Numbered from the stretch's first letter, positions 7,835-17,136 are shown. The stretch is DNA of 19,737 nucleotides from CAUZEO01 sp963578625 (GCA_963578625.1 CAUZEO010000051.1:1-19737), one strand, 5' to 3'. Numbers and translations are program-made. Notes: generated from the sequence alone by a model not told the origin.

Positions 7835-8707
7835 ATGAGCGCCAAACATGAGATCCCGGACGGCATTATCGGCAGAATGGGCGGCAAGGAGCTTGTATTC
7901 GGGGAGCACCTGGTCACGCTTCCGGATGCGAATTCGATTCTGGACAATCCCGACGCCATGCGTAGGCGACTTGCGGATGAAGCGTTCCTCTTCTTTCGGG
8001 GCCTGCACGATCCGAAGCTTGTGGCGCGCGCGCGCCGGGAAGTGCTGCAGGAGATCGACCGGCAGGGCGGGATTGCGCCGGACACATCGCTGGATGACGC
8101 GGTGATTGCCGACAACAACGGCCACCTTCCCGACGGTACGCGAATCGGGGTTGACGAAGACCAGGTCCGCGGGGGGATGGCGTCCCTGCTTGAACTGGTC
8201 AGTGGCGAGGGAATGCTGGGATTCTTTGACGATCTCCTGGACGGACCAGTCCGGACGTACACCCACAAGTGGATTCGCATCTACCAGCCGGGCACGGCGA
8301 CGGATGTTCACTACGACGCCCCGTACATGGGTCGCGACGCGCCGGACCTGGTCATCACCGCGTGGACGCCCCTGGGCCATATTTCGGTCGACATGGGACC
8401 GATCGTGCTCGTTCCCGGGTCGAACCGGTTGGAACGTCTCAAGGCGGACTACGGCAAAGAAGATGCCATCCGAGAGAGATCTACGGGGTATCTTACCAAC
8501 GATCCTCTCGATGTCATCGACAACTACGATCTCAAGTTCGCCACCGCGGTGTTCGAGCCCGGCGACATGTTGCTCTTCACGAAATACATTCTGCACGGGT
8601 CCCTGGAAAATACAACCGACCGGTACCGGCTCAGTACAGATACGCGCTATCAGCGTGCAGACGAGAAGCACGACGAGCACTACACGTTCGAACAGCGCAC
8701 GGCGTGA
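7835..8707 (+). CDS. Phytanoyl-CoA dioxygenase (PhyH)-family Fe(II)/2-oxoglutarate oxygenase
   Basis: 290 aa, typical for the family. The double-stranded beta-helix metal site is complete: His159-x-Asp161 in the VHYDAP motif and His254 in YILHGS, with Arg265 (DRYRLSTDTRYQ) placed to bind the 2-oxoglutarate carboxylate. GPIVLVPGSNRLE (~189-200) is the usual PhyH loop before the second half of the barrel. Bacterial PhyH-like proteins act on many small molecules, so a role in fatty-acid alpha-oxidation is not implied. The ATG at 7835 has no strong Shine-Dalgarno. The gene follows the Gfo/Idh gene by 36 bases on the same strand, suggesting that an oxidised sugar or glycoside, or a side group on it, is the substrate (inference). 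It converges on the isomerase gene at 8862. Confidence 0.93.
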   Translation: MSAKHEIPDGIIGRMGGKELVFGEHLVTLPDANSILDNPDAMRRRLADEAFLFFRGLHDPKLVARARREVLQEIDRQGGIAPDTSLDDAVIADNNGHLPDGTRIGVDEDQVRGGMASLLELVSGEGMLGFFDDLLDGPVRTYTHKWIRIYQPGTATDVHYDAPYMGRDAPDLVITAWTPLGHISVDMGPIVLVPGSNRLERLKADYGKEDAIRERSTGYLTNDPLDVIDNYDLKFATAVFEPGDMLLFTKYILHGSLENTTDRYRLSTDTRYQRADEKHDEHYTFEQRTA

Positions 8708-8795
8708 ACGGAGCGAGAATGAATAGGGTCACGGTTGGCATCTCCTATGAGTTTGCTTCCTTATGAGCTTTGCCCGGGTTTGGTGCTGGTGGCTC

Positions 8796-8853
8796 CGTGG
8801 GCCACGGGCAGGATGCCCATGCCACGTATTTGGGCGCCTTCGGCGCCGTATTG
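8796..8853. terminator. Two hairpins between convergent genes, possible bidirectional terminator
   Basis: An imperfect hairpin at 8796-8826 (CGTGG...GGGCA / TGCCC...CCACG) is followed by a compact one, GGCGCC-TTC-GGCGCC at 8833-8847, then a T-rich TTGTTCTTC on the plus strand. They lie in the 154-base gap between the convergent dioxygenase and isomerase genes. The first hairpin resembles a widespread GTGG/CCAC intergenic repeat type. The T-run is weak, so intrinsic termination is only plausible. The remaining bases 8708-8795 show no gene. Confidence 0.5.
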
Positions 8854-8861
8854 TTCTTCAT

Positions 8862-9662
8862 CTAATATCCTATCGACCGCAAATACTCCCGGCTTTTCCG
8901 CATGAACTCCGCGGGCCGGATGCCTTTCGCCATGAGTGGCTTCTGTGGGTCCAGTTCCACGGAAACCCAGTCGTCATAGCCGATTTCTTCAAGCCCTTTT
9001 AAAACCGCTCCGGCATCGAAACCGACGTTTCCCTGGCCGATCGGGGCGAAGTGGCTTTCAGTCCAGTCCGGTTTCCCGGGATCCCAGGAAGGCGCCTGGT
9101 GGAAGTCCTTCAAATGCACGTGATTGATTCGCTCTCCGTGGTCGCGAATCACCCGCATGGGATCTCCACCCGCCGCGAGTAGATGTCCGGTGTCCAGCAT
9201 GATTCCCATCCCTGGAATGGTTCGTACCATCGTATCCACGTGACCGTTGGTTACCACCAGTTGGCCCATGTGAATGTGGTGCGTGAGTTGGATCCTGAAT
9301 CGCGCGGCCTCGGCAATGATCGGGGCAAAAAACTCACCGATCAGCGGGAAGCGGTCGTCGTGCGCCAGGTCTTCGCCGCCATAGTCCTGGATGAATCCTT
9401 CCCAGATTTCGCAGACCCGGTTGCCGAGAGCGGCATTGTACCGGATACACTGGCTTGGTGTACGCGCTTTCGCGTTTACAACCTGGAGTCCCCAGGCACG
9501 AGCGGCCGCAGCGGTTTCCACCAGGTCTTCGGCGTTCCGAATATCCAGTCCCTCCACCCCCTCGTACCCCGCCTCCGCGATCTGCCGGAATATCGGCTCA
9601 ACGACGTTGTTCGAGAGGTCTTCCCACGTGTAGATGTGGCAGGCGATGCGAAAGTTGGGCAT
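8862..9662 (-). CDS. Sugar phosphate isomerase/epimerase-like TIM barrel (AP endonuclease 2 / IolE-like)
   Basis: 266 aa from the ATG at 9662, which follows GGAG by about ten bases and gives the family-like start MPNFRIACHIYTWED. A longer in-frame start at 9740 exists, but its extra 26 residues come from an intergenic repeat. The xylose-isomerase-like barrel shows its metal-site blocks: Glu/Asp near 37-40 (EGVEGLD), IMLDTGH with Asp157 and His160, HVHLKD with His183 (181-186), and VELD with Glu236. Members isomerise, epimerise or dehydrate sugars, keto-sugars and inosose, and some cleave C-glycosides; substrate unknown. The gene is transcribed toward the dioxygenase and stands alone, with a 0.4-kb noncoding region upstream that probably carries its promoter. 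Confidence 0.92.
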   Translation of the reverse strand: MPNFRIACHIYTWEDLSNNVVEPIFRQIAEAGYEGVEGLDIRNAEDLVETAAAARAWGLQVVNAKARTPSQCIRYNAALGNRVCEIWEGFIQDYGGEDLAHDDRFPLIGEFFAPIIAEAARFRIQLTHHIHMGQLVVTNGHVDTMVRTIPGMGIMLDTGHLLAAGGDPMRVIRDHGERINHVHLKDFHQAPSWDPGKPDWTESHFAPIGQGNVGFDAGAVLKGLEEIGYDDWVSVELDPQKPLMAKGIRPAEFMRKSREYLRSIGY

Positions 9663-9725
9663 GGGTGGTAGTCTCCGGTTTGTGGGTAATTGGTATTTGG
9701 GTATTTGGGATATGAACCTTCGACT

Positions 9726-9826
9726 TTCGATATTGAGCATTCGATATTCGGCAATTCCGACGCCGTGCAGGTTCCTCGAGGTGGCAGAACCCGGGAAATG
9801 TCCAATGTCGAATGCTCAATGTCGAA
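9726..9826. repeat. Long imperfect inverted repeat upstream of the isomerase gene
   Basis: The 23-base arms at 9726-9748 and 9804-9826 are complementary at 21 positions; both exceptions are T in place of C and would still pair as G-U in RNA of one strand. Weaker similarity extends inward for another ten bases, and the ~55-base centre contains a smaller GGTTC/GAACC pair. Each arm is itself made of repeated TTCGAxATT / ATTGAGCATTCGA units. It lies 64 bases upstream of the isomerase start, and the sequence between (9680-9720) has ATTTGGG-type units of the same flavour. It could be a MITE-like or REP-like element; no transposase is nearby. Confidence 0.6.
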
Positions 9827-10065
9827 TTTCCAAGTTCGGGGAAAGTACCGATGAAACAATAACCACACAACCCAACAATGTGATAACTTTAAATCAGGAC
9901 TCGACCGTATTTGAGATGAACCTGACAACAATTGTCAACATCATGCTCTAAACGATGGGTTGCTTCGGCAAAATGTTCTTCAAGTGAACCCGTATGAAAA
10001 CGCCGATCCGTTGCAACAAACGGTAATTCGCGGTTAAAAACACTCCGTAACACACTATACAGAGT
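9827..10065. other. Noncoding stretch between two minus-strand genes
   Basis: About 240 AT-richer bases with no credible gene. They contain a perfect palindrome TGACAA-CAA-TTGTCA at 9923-9937 that could be an operator. On the minus strand its right half forms TTGACA, a good -35 candidate for the isomerase gene, with only a weak -10 (TCAAAT) about 18 bases on. A weak stem CCGTT/AACGG near 10009-10024 may help end the upstream Gfo/Idh transcript. All of these are tentative. Confidence 0.35.
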
Positions 10066-11079
10066 TTACCACGTCGACACGTCAACGCTTGCGCCGGACT
10101 CGGCGGAGGGGTTGGCCGCCTGGAGAATCTTGATCGACTCGCGTACGCCGGCTGGGTCCACGGGGACCGGCCCGTCACCGAGGATGTGGTCCGCAACTTG
10201 AGTGTAGAAACGTGCCATGCGGTCGACACCGGAAATGGTTTGAACGGCCTCGATCTCTGTCGTCCCGTTCTGCGAATGAATCCGGCAATCCGCCTCTCCG
10301 AAGTTCTCGTGCGCGACGGCAACGACGGTGGCTAGTTCGCCCATGATGACAAATCTCGGCTTGCGATAGTGCATAATGCCGCTGATGTCCATTTCGGCGG
10401 TGACGCCATTCTCGAAACGGATCTGCAGGTTTGCGTAGGTTTCCGTATCCATGACATCGGTCCAGATCCGCTTCTGCAGGTCGGCACTCACGGACTGGAC
10501 GGAAGACCCCGTCATCTGCACGAGTTGGTCGGCCAGGTGCCCCCCTGCGTCGTAGAGGTACCCGCCACCGAACCGGGTTTGGGTTCGCCACCCTTCCTGC
10601 GGACCGTGGTAGTTGCAGGCCGATTCGATGCGATACACCTCTCCCAGAACACCTGACTCGATGACCGACAATGCCGTGAGGTAATCACTGTCCTCCCGTC
10701 GATTCTGGTGAACGGTGAGCATTCGGTCCGCGCGCGTGGCTGCCGCGATCATCTCGTCGGCCTCTTCGACGTCCAGGCACATGGCCTTTTCCACCACCAC
10801 GTGCTTCCCGGCCGACAATGCCTGCACGGTGTGCGTGACGTGAATGTGGTGCGGGGTGACCAGGACGATCAGTTCCACGGAGTCATCCGAGAAAACCTCC
10901 TCCACCGTGGCGCAGGTGCGAACCGCCGTATTCCGTTCGGCCTGGTCCCGGCGGCCGGCATCGGTGTCGCACACCAAGTGAAGCCGCAGCCCGGGCGCTC
11001 GAGTGACCGCGGTACAGTGATGCTGTCCCATGCCGCCGTAACCCACCACTGCGACGTTTCGTTGCTCGTCCTCTCTCAT
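10066..11079 (-). CDS. Gfo/Idh/MocA-family oxidoreductase with altered EKP motif
   Basis: 337 aa. The Rossmann motif VAVVGYGGMGQHH (9-21) and D38/D40 after strand two point to NAD binding. The conserved EKP reads Glu97-Lys98-Ala99, so the Lys is kept but the Pro is lost. GGGYLYDAGGHLADQL supplies Asp177 and His181, the usual catalytic and substrate-binding pair. The ATG at 11079 overlaps the TGA of the giant upstream gene (ATGA), so the two are almost surely one operon with coupled translation, and the enzyme probably acts on the product or substrate of that protein. It is clearly distinct in sequence from the Gfo/Idh proteins at 6794 and 14464. Substrate unknown. Confidence 0.93.
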   Translation of the reverse strand: MREDEQRNVAVVGYGGMGQHHCTAVTRAPGLRLHLVCDTDAGRRDQAERNTAVRTCATVEEVFSDDSVELIVLVTPHHIHVTHTVQALSAGKHVVVEKAMCLDVEEADEMIAAATRADRMLTVHQNRREDSDYLTALSVIESGVLGEVYRIESACNYHGPQEGWRTQTRFGGGYLYDAGGHLADQLVQMTGSSVQSVSADLQKRIWTDVMDTETYANLQIRFENGVTAEMDISGIMHYRKPRFVIMGELATVVAVAHENFGEADCRIHSQNGTTEIEAVQTISGVDRMARFYTQVADHILGDGPVPVDPAGVRESIKILQAANPSAESGASVDVSTW

Positions 11080-14000
11080 CCGGAACCAGCCTCCATGACA
11101 ATCTCGAGTGTTTTCCTGCTGCGGTCGGAAAACGTTACCGTCACGTCCGCCCAGTCTCGGTGGGTCGAGGCTTCCACATCCGTATCGTCAAGCCGGATGG
11201 AGTGAACCGAGGTTCCGCCCAGACCCCTCAACCGGAAACACATCGTGCCGTTTCCGTGCAGTGTCGCGATATACGTTCCGTTCCGGTTGTCGATCTCTTC
11301 CACGAAAAGACTCTCGTCATCAGACCAGATCACGAGCTCATCCAGCCATAAAACTTCACTCAAGGTTCCCTCGCGCACGACCAGGGGAACCCGTTCCCCG
11401 TTCAGGGAAAGGTCGCAATCGCGTTCGTTTCCGGCCTCGGTCCAGTCCGTATTCAGAAGATGAATGCGATGAAGTTCCGTGTCGTCCTCTACACGAGCAG
11501 TGTAATAGACGTCTCCGCTCCGATCCTCCAGACTGACCGTCGAATTCACTCCACGAGCGAGGCCGCGCACGAGTTCCGTCATGAAATCATGGAGCCAGGA
11601 GTTGCCGGGGAAGTCTGTGGTCAGGAGCAGGTACGCCTCCCCCCGCCCGATCCTGTGCCGCACGAGGATCGGCTCGCCCGTCTCCCGATCCTCGGCAATG
11701 ATTTCCGCCCCGTGAAGATCAACCTCGGCCAGGTGAACAGGATCGTGATGCGGGCCGACGGGCGGCAGCATGTTTCCGCGGACGCGCGGAAACTCGATGC
11801 CCTGTAACGGCGACTGCTCCACGCCGTTTGAAGCCCTGATAAACTCCAACATCTTTCCGCGGCCGCGGACACGAACACCGAAGAGGTCCTCCACGTTTCC
11901 GGACTGAAAGAGATTGAGAGGCTCCACGCCCTGGCGCAAAAACGTCCGGTCTTCATGGGTAGTGAGGTGCGGCACACTCATGAACAGCGTTCCGCCGCCT
12001 TCCACGTAGCTTTTCAGGTTTGCGTACAACGCGGCGTCCATCGTGTTCCAGCCAAGGAGAAGAAGCAGACGGAAGTCCTGCAGTACGTCCACCGGCGCGT
12101 CGGCCGGGATCAATTCCAATTCGCCGTGGGGCGTCCCGGAATAGAGCCACCGAACCGTTTCCGGATCCTGAACCAGGGACTGCAACCACACGCCAGGAAA
12201 GAATACATCGAGATACCGCATACCGTATTCCGGCGTACCGGGTTGCCACTCCGGCGACTCGCCGCCGAAGTTTCTCCAAACGCGGGTGGTGCAGGGCTCG
12301 TTGCGGCTGTTGGCAATCCCGTCGACCGAATCGCAGGCGTAGCGGCCAATGAGCATCGCCTGCTTCACGTCGAGACGTCCGCGCCGCGGGTGTGTCTTTG
12401 TGTAGCGGAAGAACTTCCGCATGATTCGTCGACGCGTTCGCGGAAACCGGTCTCCGTGCGTGTACAAATGTTCGTGCCAGGTGCGGTACAGCGTCTCTTC
12501 ATCGTTGGCTGTAGAGGCGCCGCAAATGTAGGCGAGGTAAAGAGACAGCCACCACATGCGAAGGTGGTGGTCCCCTTCCGGGTTCAGGTGGGCGCCTTCC
12601 GCCATGTAGGCGCCCCAGTGCGGCTTCCGATGGGCGCGGGCCGCGCCCCGCGCGTCGGCAAAGAGCAGCACGTTATGCGTCTTGTTCATCTGCGAGATGC
12701 ACGCGTCCATACCCCCGCGATACGCGGCGTCGTGACCGACGGCGGAGATCATGACCCACGATTCCATCTCTTCATCCACGGCCTGGACCTTCTCCACGAG
12801 CCGGCGCATATACGCCACGTAATCATCGTGCGCTGTCCGCATGGTGCGCTGTTCTTCCGGCAGGCCCACCGGCATCATATCGGGGTTGAGGACATACCCC
12901 CAGAGCGGCCCGTCGTGCTCGGTCCACTGCCAGCTTACAAAGGAAGGTCCGGCCGCTCGTTTTGCCTCCAGGATCCACTCCCCCCGGATGGAGTGCGCGA
13001 ATTGGCAGTACAGGCCAAGCTCCCGGCACTTCGACACCCAACCGACGAGCTGCTCTTTGCTCAACGTCTTCCGGAAGATCATGTAGTCGCCGAGTTGCGT
13101 GTCCGCGAGGTGCTGCATGATGCGCTCCCGGAGGCCAGGGTCTTCGGCGGGAAGGGCAACATCCTCGACCCCAAGCTTCATCGGGAGGCGTTCCTGTTCG
13201 GCGCTGATGACCAGGTCGACTTTTCCCACGTCACCGCACTCGTCGGTGCGGAATTCTATCGGAAACTCCGCCAACGGCTCGTCCGCCCGAAAGCGGAAGC
13301 GGTGCTCTCCCCTACCCAACGAATCTGGAATCGGATCCAGTGCCACGACCCCTTTCGGCAACCGGACGTTTACCCCGCACTGCGTATCCCGGCAGTTCAC
13401 CGCCGCCACGAATTCCCGGCCGAGCAACACCCAACGCGGACACACGGTGAGTTCCAGGGGGCGTTCGTGAATCTCCTCGATAAAAGCGCGGGCCAGCAGC
13501 AGATAGTCGCGGTCGGAGTCGTTCTGCAGCTTGAGGCGAACGGGAGAACCGTTCAGCAAATCCGGCGGGATTCGAACGTTCAGCTCGTCCATGAGCGGGA
13601 TCGAGATCATGGCGGCAAAATATTTCGTATCCCGGACTACCTCGGAATCATTCAAGTAGATTCGATACGGGATCTCTACCGGTTCGACCGTTCTCTCGGA
13701 AGGCCGAACGCCGTCCTTTCCGGTCGCGGGAATGCAGCGCAGCGTCGCCCGCAATGCGGTGGCGACGCCTTCCTGTTCCTGTTTTTCGGGCTGGAGGTCA
13801 CAGCCAACCTCGATACTTTCTCCGGGCCCGAGCCATACGCAGTCGGTCCGGAACCACCGTTGCGTCTTGTCCGAAATCTCCGTTGCCAAAAGAAGCTTGC
13901 GGCGGCGGCCATCTTCGCAGGTCAACCGGGCGAGGTGTTCGTGATCGTCAAGGTTGGGATCGCGTCCATCGAAATGTGCGGTCACGTAGTTTGCGCGGTA

Positions 14001-14453
14001 CCGCGAACCCACGTACCGGCTGATCACTTTCCTGTCCTGGAGTTCCTTGATTTTGAACTTCAGATCATACGAGTGGGTCCGAATCTCGAGGCCGGTAGAT
14101 TCGTCCCCTTCCAGCTTGATGAGCACGCCGCCCAGGCGGCTGTAATTCTCCCTCGGGCGCCAGCGCCAGCCTGGCCCGTCGAGAGGAATGAACCGTTCCC
14201 GTTGCGGTCCGAAAACACCGCCGAACTCGATCAGGGAACACTCGAGAATCCGGCCGTCCCGGGCCATCGCATAACCGTCCCAGGAGAAGTTGGAGTGATG
14301 AAATTCATGCTGGGCATACCACCACCAGTAGCCCCACTGGATCCGAACTGCATAGGCCTCCTTCATGGGATGAGGATGCCTGAATCGGCGGCGCGTGCCT
14401 AGCCCTTCCCGACTTTGAATATGAGCTTGCTCCAGGTCGGGCAAGCGGTCCAT
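11076..14453 (-). CDS. Giant multidomain protein of unknown function, possible cytoplasmic glycoside hydrolase
   Basis: About 1,125 aa from the ATG at 14453. I do not recognise a characterised family. There is no signal peptide or membrane segment. Residues ~30-420 are beta-rich with many Trp/Tyr (GYWWWYAQHEFHH), ~440-720 look like a TIM barrel (GDYMIFRKTLSKEQL, GLYCQFAHS, FVSWQWTEHDGPLWGY, then HWGAYMAEGAH), ~790-840 resemble the GATase-like/trimerisation domain of GH42 enzymes (LLLLGWNTMDAALYANLKSY, then EGGGTLFMSV), and ~1000-1125 form a C-terminal beta-domain. A glycosidase role is therefore plausible but unproven. The start is uncertain: ATG codons at 14465, 14453 and 14366 are possible, none with a Shine-Dalgarno, and a still longer frame to 14558 overlaps the divergent Gfo/Idh gene. 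It overlaps the downstream Gfo/Idh gene by four bases. Confidence 0.82.
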   Translation of the reverse strand: MDRLPDLEQAHIQSREGLGTRRRFRHPHPMKEAYAVRIQWGYWWWYAQHEFHHSNFSWDGYAMARDGRILECSLIEFGGVFGPQRERFIPLDGPGWRWRPRENYSRLGGVLIKLEGDESTGLEIRTHSYDLKFKIKELQDRKVISRYVGSRYRANYVTAHFDGRDPNLDDHEHLARLTCEDGRRRKLLLATEISDKTQRWFRTDCVWLGPGESIEVGCDLQPEKQEQEGVATALRATLRCIPATGKDGVRPSERTVEPVEIPYRIYLNDSEVVRDTKYFAAMISIPLMDELNVRIPPDLLNGSPVRLKLQNDSDRDYLLLARAFIEEIHERPLELTVCPRWVLLGREFVAAVNCRDTQCGVNVRLPKGVVALDPIPDSLGRGEHRFRFRADEPLAEFPIEFRTDECGDVGKVDLVISAEQERLPMKLGVEDVALPAEDPGLRERIMQHLADTQLGDYMIFRKTLSKEQLVGWVSKCRELGLYCQFAHSIRGEWILEAKRAAGPSFVSWQWTEHDGPLWGYVLNPDMMPVGLPEEQRTMRTAHDDYVAYMRRLVEKVQAVDEEMESWVMISAVGHDAAYRGGMDACISQMNKTHNVLLFADARGAARAHRKPHWGAYMAEGAHLNPEGDHHLRMWWLSLYLAYICGASTANDEETLYRTWHEHLYTHGDRFPRTRRRIMRKFFRYTKTHPRRGRLDVKQAMLIGRYACDSVDGIANSRNEPCTTRVWRNFGGESPEWQPGTPEYGMRYLDVFFPGVWLQSLVQDPETVRWLYSGTPHGELELIPADAPVDVLQDFRLLLLLGWNTMDAALYANLKSYVEGGGTLFMSVPHLTTHEDRTFLRQGVEPLNLFQSGNVEDLFGVRVRGRGKMLEFIRASNGVEQSPLQGIEFPRVRGNMLPPVGPHHDPVHLAEVDLHGAEIIAEDRETGEPILVRHRIGRGEAYLLLTTDFPGNSWLHDFMTELVRGLARGVNSTVSLEDRSGDVYYTARVEDDTELHRIHLLNTDWTEAGNERDCDLSLNGERVPLVVREGTLSEVLWLDELVIWSDDESLFVEEIDNRNGTYIATLHGNGTMCFRLRGLGGTSVHSIRLDDTDVEASTHRDWADVTVTFSDRSRKTLEIVMEAGSG

Positions 14454-14463
14454 TGTGTCGTGC

Positions 14464-15513
14464 ATGAAATCAGACCAGAAATCTCTTCGTTTCGGACTCA
14501 TCGGCTGCGGCGGAATGGGCGCAGGCCATGCACTCAACGTGAAATACATCCCGGGCATGGAAATCGTCGCCTATGCGGACGTGGCGAAGGATCGCGCGGA
14601 CCATTTCCTGAAAAATCTCGGAGGAGAATACGCCACTGACGACCCGGATAAGATCATTGCAGACGAATCCATCGACGGCGTCCTGCTCGTGACAGGAGAA
14701 AAACATCACCCGAGACTGGGAATCGCCGCCGCTCGGAACGGCAAGCATGTATTCATGGAAAAACCAGTGGCCGTGACCATGGAGGAAGCGATGAAGGTCC
14801 GGGAAGTTCTGAAGAATTCCCCCGTGAAATACCAGAACGGTATGTGCAACCGATTGGCCCCCATGGTGAAGAAGGCCAAGGAGGCGCTCCCGAACCCCTG
14901 GATCACCTTCGGCCAATGCACCGACCTGGTGTCAGGCCAGGCCTGTCACAATCTGGACCTGATTTGCCACCTGTTTCACCAGGCTCCGCTGGAGACCGTT
15001 TACGCAACCGGAGGCCACAACTACGGATTCGACGAGCATTTACCGGCCGACAGTTTTACTTCGATTCTGAAATTTGCCGACGGAACCCAGGGCACCTACA
15101 TCCAGCACGGCAAGGCCTACAACAATTCGCTCCGGAAATACTCCTTCCAGTTCTTCGGAAAGGACCGCTGCGTTTATCTCGCCAACCGGTTCATGCGGTG
15201 CATCGTCAGCTCCGGCCTGGGCGGGGATGACTATGAATATGCCTTTCACGGACGGGAAGGCGCCCTCAAGGATGTGGGAAAAGTGGAAGAGCACGAAATC
15301 GATCCCCAGGGTCCCCGCGGCTACATGGGCCACTACGACGAACTGGTCGAACTCCGCGACGCCATCCGGAACGACACCACGCCCACGATGACCATCGACC
15401 ATGCAGTGAACGTGCTCGCAGTGGAAAAGGCGATCTTCGAATCTATTACCTCCGGTGAGATCGTGAACTATCCGAAATTCATCGAACGCTGGGGGTTTGA
15501 ACAGCCGTTTTGA
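14464..15513 (+). CDS. Gfo/Idh/MocA-family oxidoreductase
   Basis: 349 aa from the ATG at 14464; an in-frame GTG three codons earlier is less likely. The Rossmann motif is FGLIGCGGMGAGHA (10-23), Asp39 follows strand two (YADV), and Lys100 sits in MEKPVAVTM (the EKP motif). The catalytic segment is SGQACHNLDLICH with His162 and Asp165. The later TGGHNYGF, QGTYIQHGKAYNNS and HYDELVELRDAI fit sugar/glycoside dehydrogenases of the family with a tailored substrate pocket. The start codon overlaps a possible start of the divergent giant gene (CATG at 14463-14466), leaving no room for a private promoter unless that gene begins farther in. A TIM-barrel isomerase-like gene follows on the same strand after 135 bases filled mostly by a heptamer repeat. 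Confidence 0.93.
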   Translation: MKSDQKSLRFGLIGCGGMGAGHALNVKYIPGMEIVAYADVAKDRADHFLKNLGGEYATDDPDKIIADESIDGVLLVTGEKHHPRLGIAAARNGKHVFMEKPVAVTMEEAMKVREVLKNSPVKYQNGMCNRLAPMVKKAKEALPNPWITFGQCTDLVSGQACHNLDLICHLFHQAPLETVYATGGHNYGFDEHLPADSFTSILKFADGTQGTYIQHGKAYNNSLRKYSFQFFGKDRCVYLANRFMRCIVSSGLGGDDYEYAFHGREGALKDVGKVEEHEIDPQGPRGYMGHYDELVELRDAIRNDTTPTMTIDHAVNVLAVEKAIFESITSGEIVNYPKFIERWGFEQPF

Positions 15514-15565
15514 AGAAGGTGTTCGGTGAAAAGCTAATTGACTTTCGATAAGACGCAACACTCAA

Positions 15566-16440
<875 letters not shown>

Positions 16441-16450
16441 TCGACCTGCG

Positions 16451-16873
16451 CTATCGGAGCCTTGGAGGCATCCGCACCGGAATAGAGCGGTTTCGAAACC
16501 GTCGGTAGACTTGAAAGTCTCCATCTATCGTTAAAACGCAATAGTCATCAAACAACTCCGACATTCGAACCACGCAGGCATCAGCCAACGACATCGGGAG
16601 ATCCGCGTATTTTGCAATGAGCCGGGAAACTCTGTCGGTCTCGGCAGAGAGTACGAAATCGATTTGCAGACCACCATTCCGCATCATCGCCCACAAGGGG
16701 GCCGAGCCGTGTGCAATTCCGTCCAGCAGAAAGCAAGCCTCAGAAACCACGGCCTCGCAGGTAACCAGGGGGCCCGAAAGCAATTGCATCTGCTCAACCG
16801 TCCAAGCGTGGTATCTGTCATTCCCATTGATTGCGGCTACCAATGGACCGGTATCAATGATTGCGCGTTTCAT
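16451..16873 (-). CDS. PIN-domain toxin (VapC-like ribonuclease)
   Basis: 140 aa, the usual size. The PIN acidic residues are present: Asp7 in AIIDTGPLVA, Glu45 in VVSEACF, Asp98 in MSLADAC and Asp117/Asp119 in LTIDGDF. VapC-type toxins cleave RNA (often tRNA or rRNA) with Mg2+. The ATG at 16873 overlaps the TGA of the ribbon-helix-helix gene (ATGA), the standard antitoxin-first order. The RNA target cannot be deduced. Confidence 0.92.
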   Translation of the reverse strand: MKRAIIDTGPLVAAINGNDRYHAWTVEQMQLLSGPLVTCEAVVSEACFLLDGIAHGSAPLWAMMRNGGLQIDFVLSAETDRVSRLIAKYADLPMSLADACVVRMSELFDDYCVLTIDGDFQVYRRFRNRSIPVRMPPRLR

Positions 16874-17112
16874 GCGCCATAACCGCGCATGTACCGCTTG
16901 TTCGAGGACAAGTCGCTGGGGCCGGCTACCTGACCGATATTTTCTTTCAGTAGGTCGTAGGCCGTTGTTTGACTTGGCGTCGGCACGTCATTTTCCAAGT
17001 ACGACTCAAGCGCATTACGCATGAGGACGGATTTTGAGACGCCGCATTTCTCAGCGACTGTCTGCAACTTGCGGTTCAGCAGTTCAGGGACTTTTACTGT
17101 AATCGTGGTCAT
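16870..17112 (-). CDS. Ribbon-helix-helix antitoxin (CopG-like)
   Basis: 80 aa. The N-terminus MTTITVKVPELLNRKLQTVAE forms the beta-strand and first helix of a ribbon-helix-helix domain, followed by GVSKSVLMRNALESYL, the second helix. The C-terminal ~30 residues are a disordered-looking tail (SDLSSNKRYMRGYGA) that would wrap the toxin. ATG at 17112 has a good GGAGG site about seven bases upstream. The product should neutralise the PIN toxin and repress the pair from the palindrome just upstream. Confidence 0.92.
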   Translation of the reverse strand: MTTITVKVPELLNRKLQTVAEKCGVSKSVLMRNALESYLENDVPTPSQTTAYDLLKENIGQVAGPSDLSSNKRYMRGYGA

Positions 17113-17136
17113 CGTGAGACCTCCAGTATTTTCAAT

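Noticed and set aside
9663..9740. 26-residue N-terminal extension of the isomerase from an ATG at 9740
   Set aside because: The extension is encoded by repeat-derived intergenic sequence; the ATG at 9662 has GGAG upstream and begins at the normal first barrel strand.
11955..14402. A plus-strand open frame of over 800 codons inside the giant minus-strand gene
   Set aside because: It lies wholly antisense to the giant gene, shows no recognisable motif or domain, and its composition is what codon bias of the opposite strand produces. The minus-strand frame has coherent domain-like segments and an ATGA overlap with a real gene.
16451..17112. Toxin-antitoxin pair as the hidden novel system
   Set aside because: Size, order, ATGA overlap, acidic PIN residues and ribbon-helix-helix partner are all those of ordinary VapBC-like modules.
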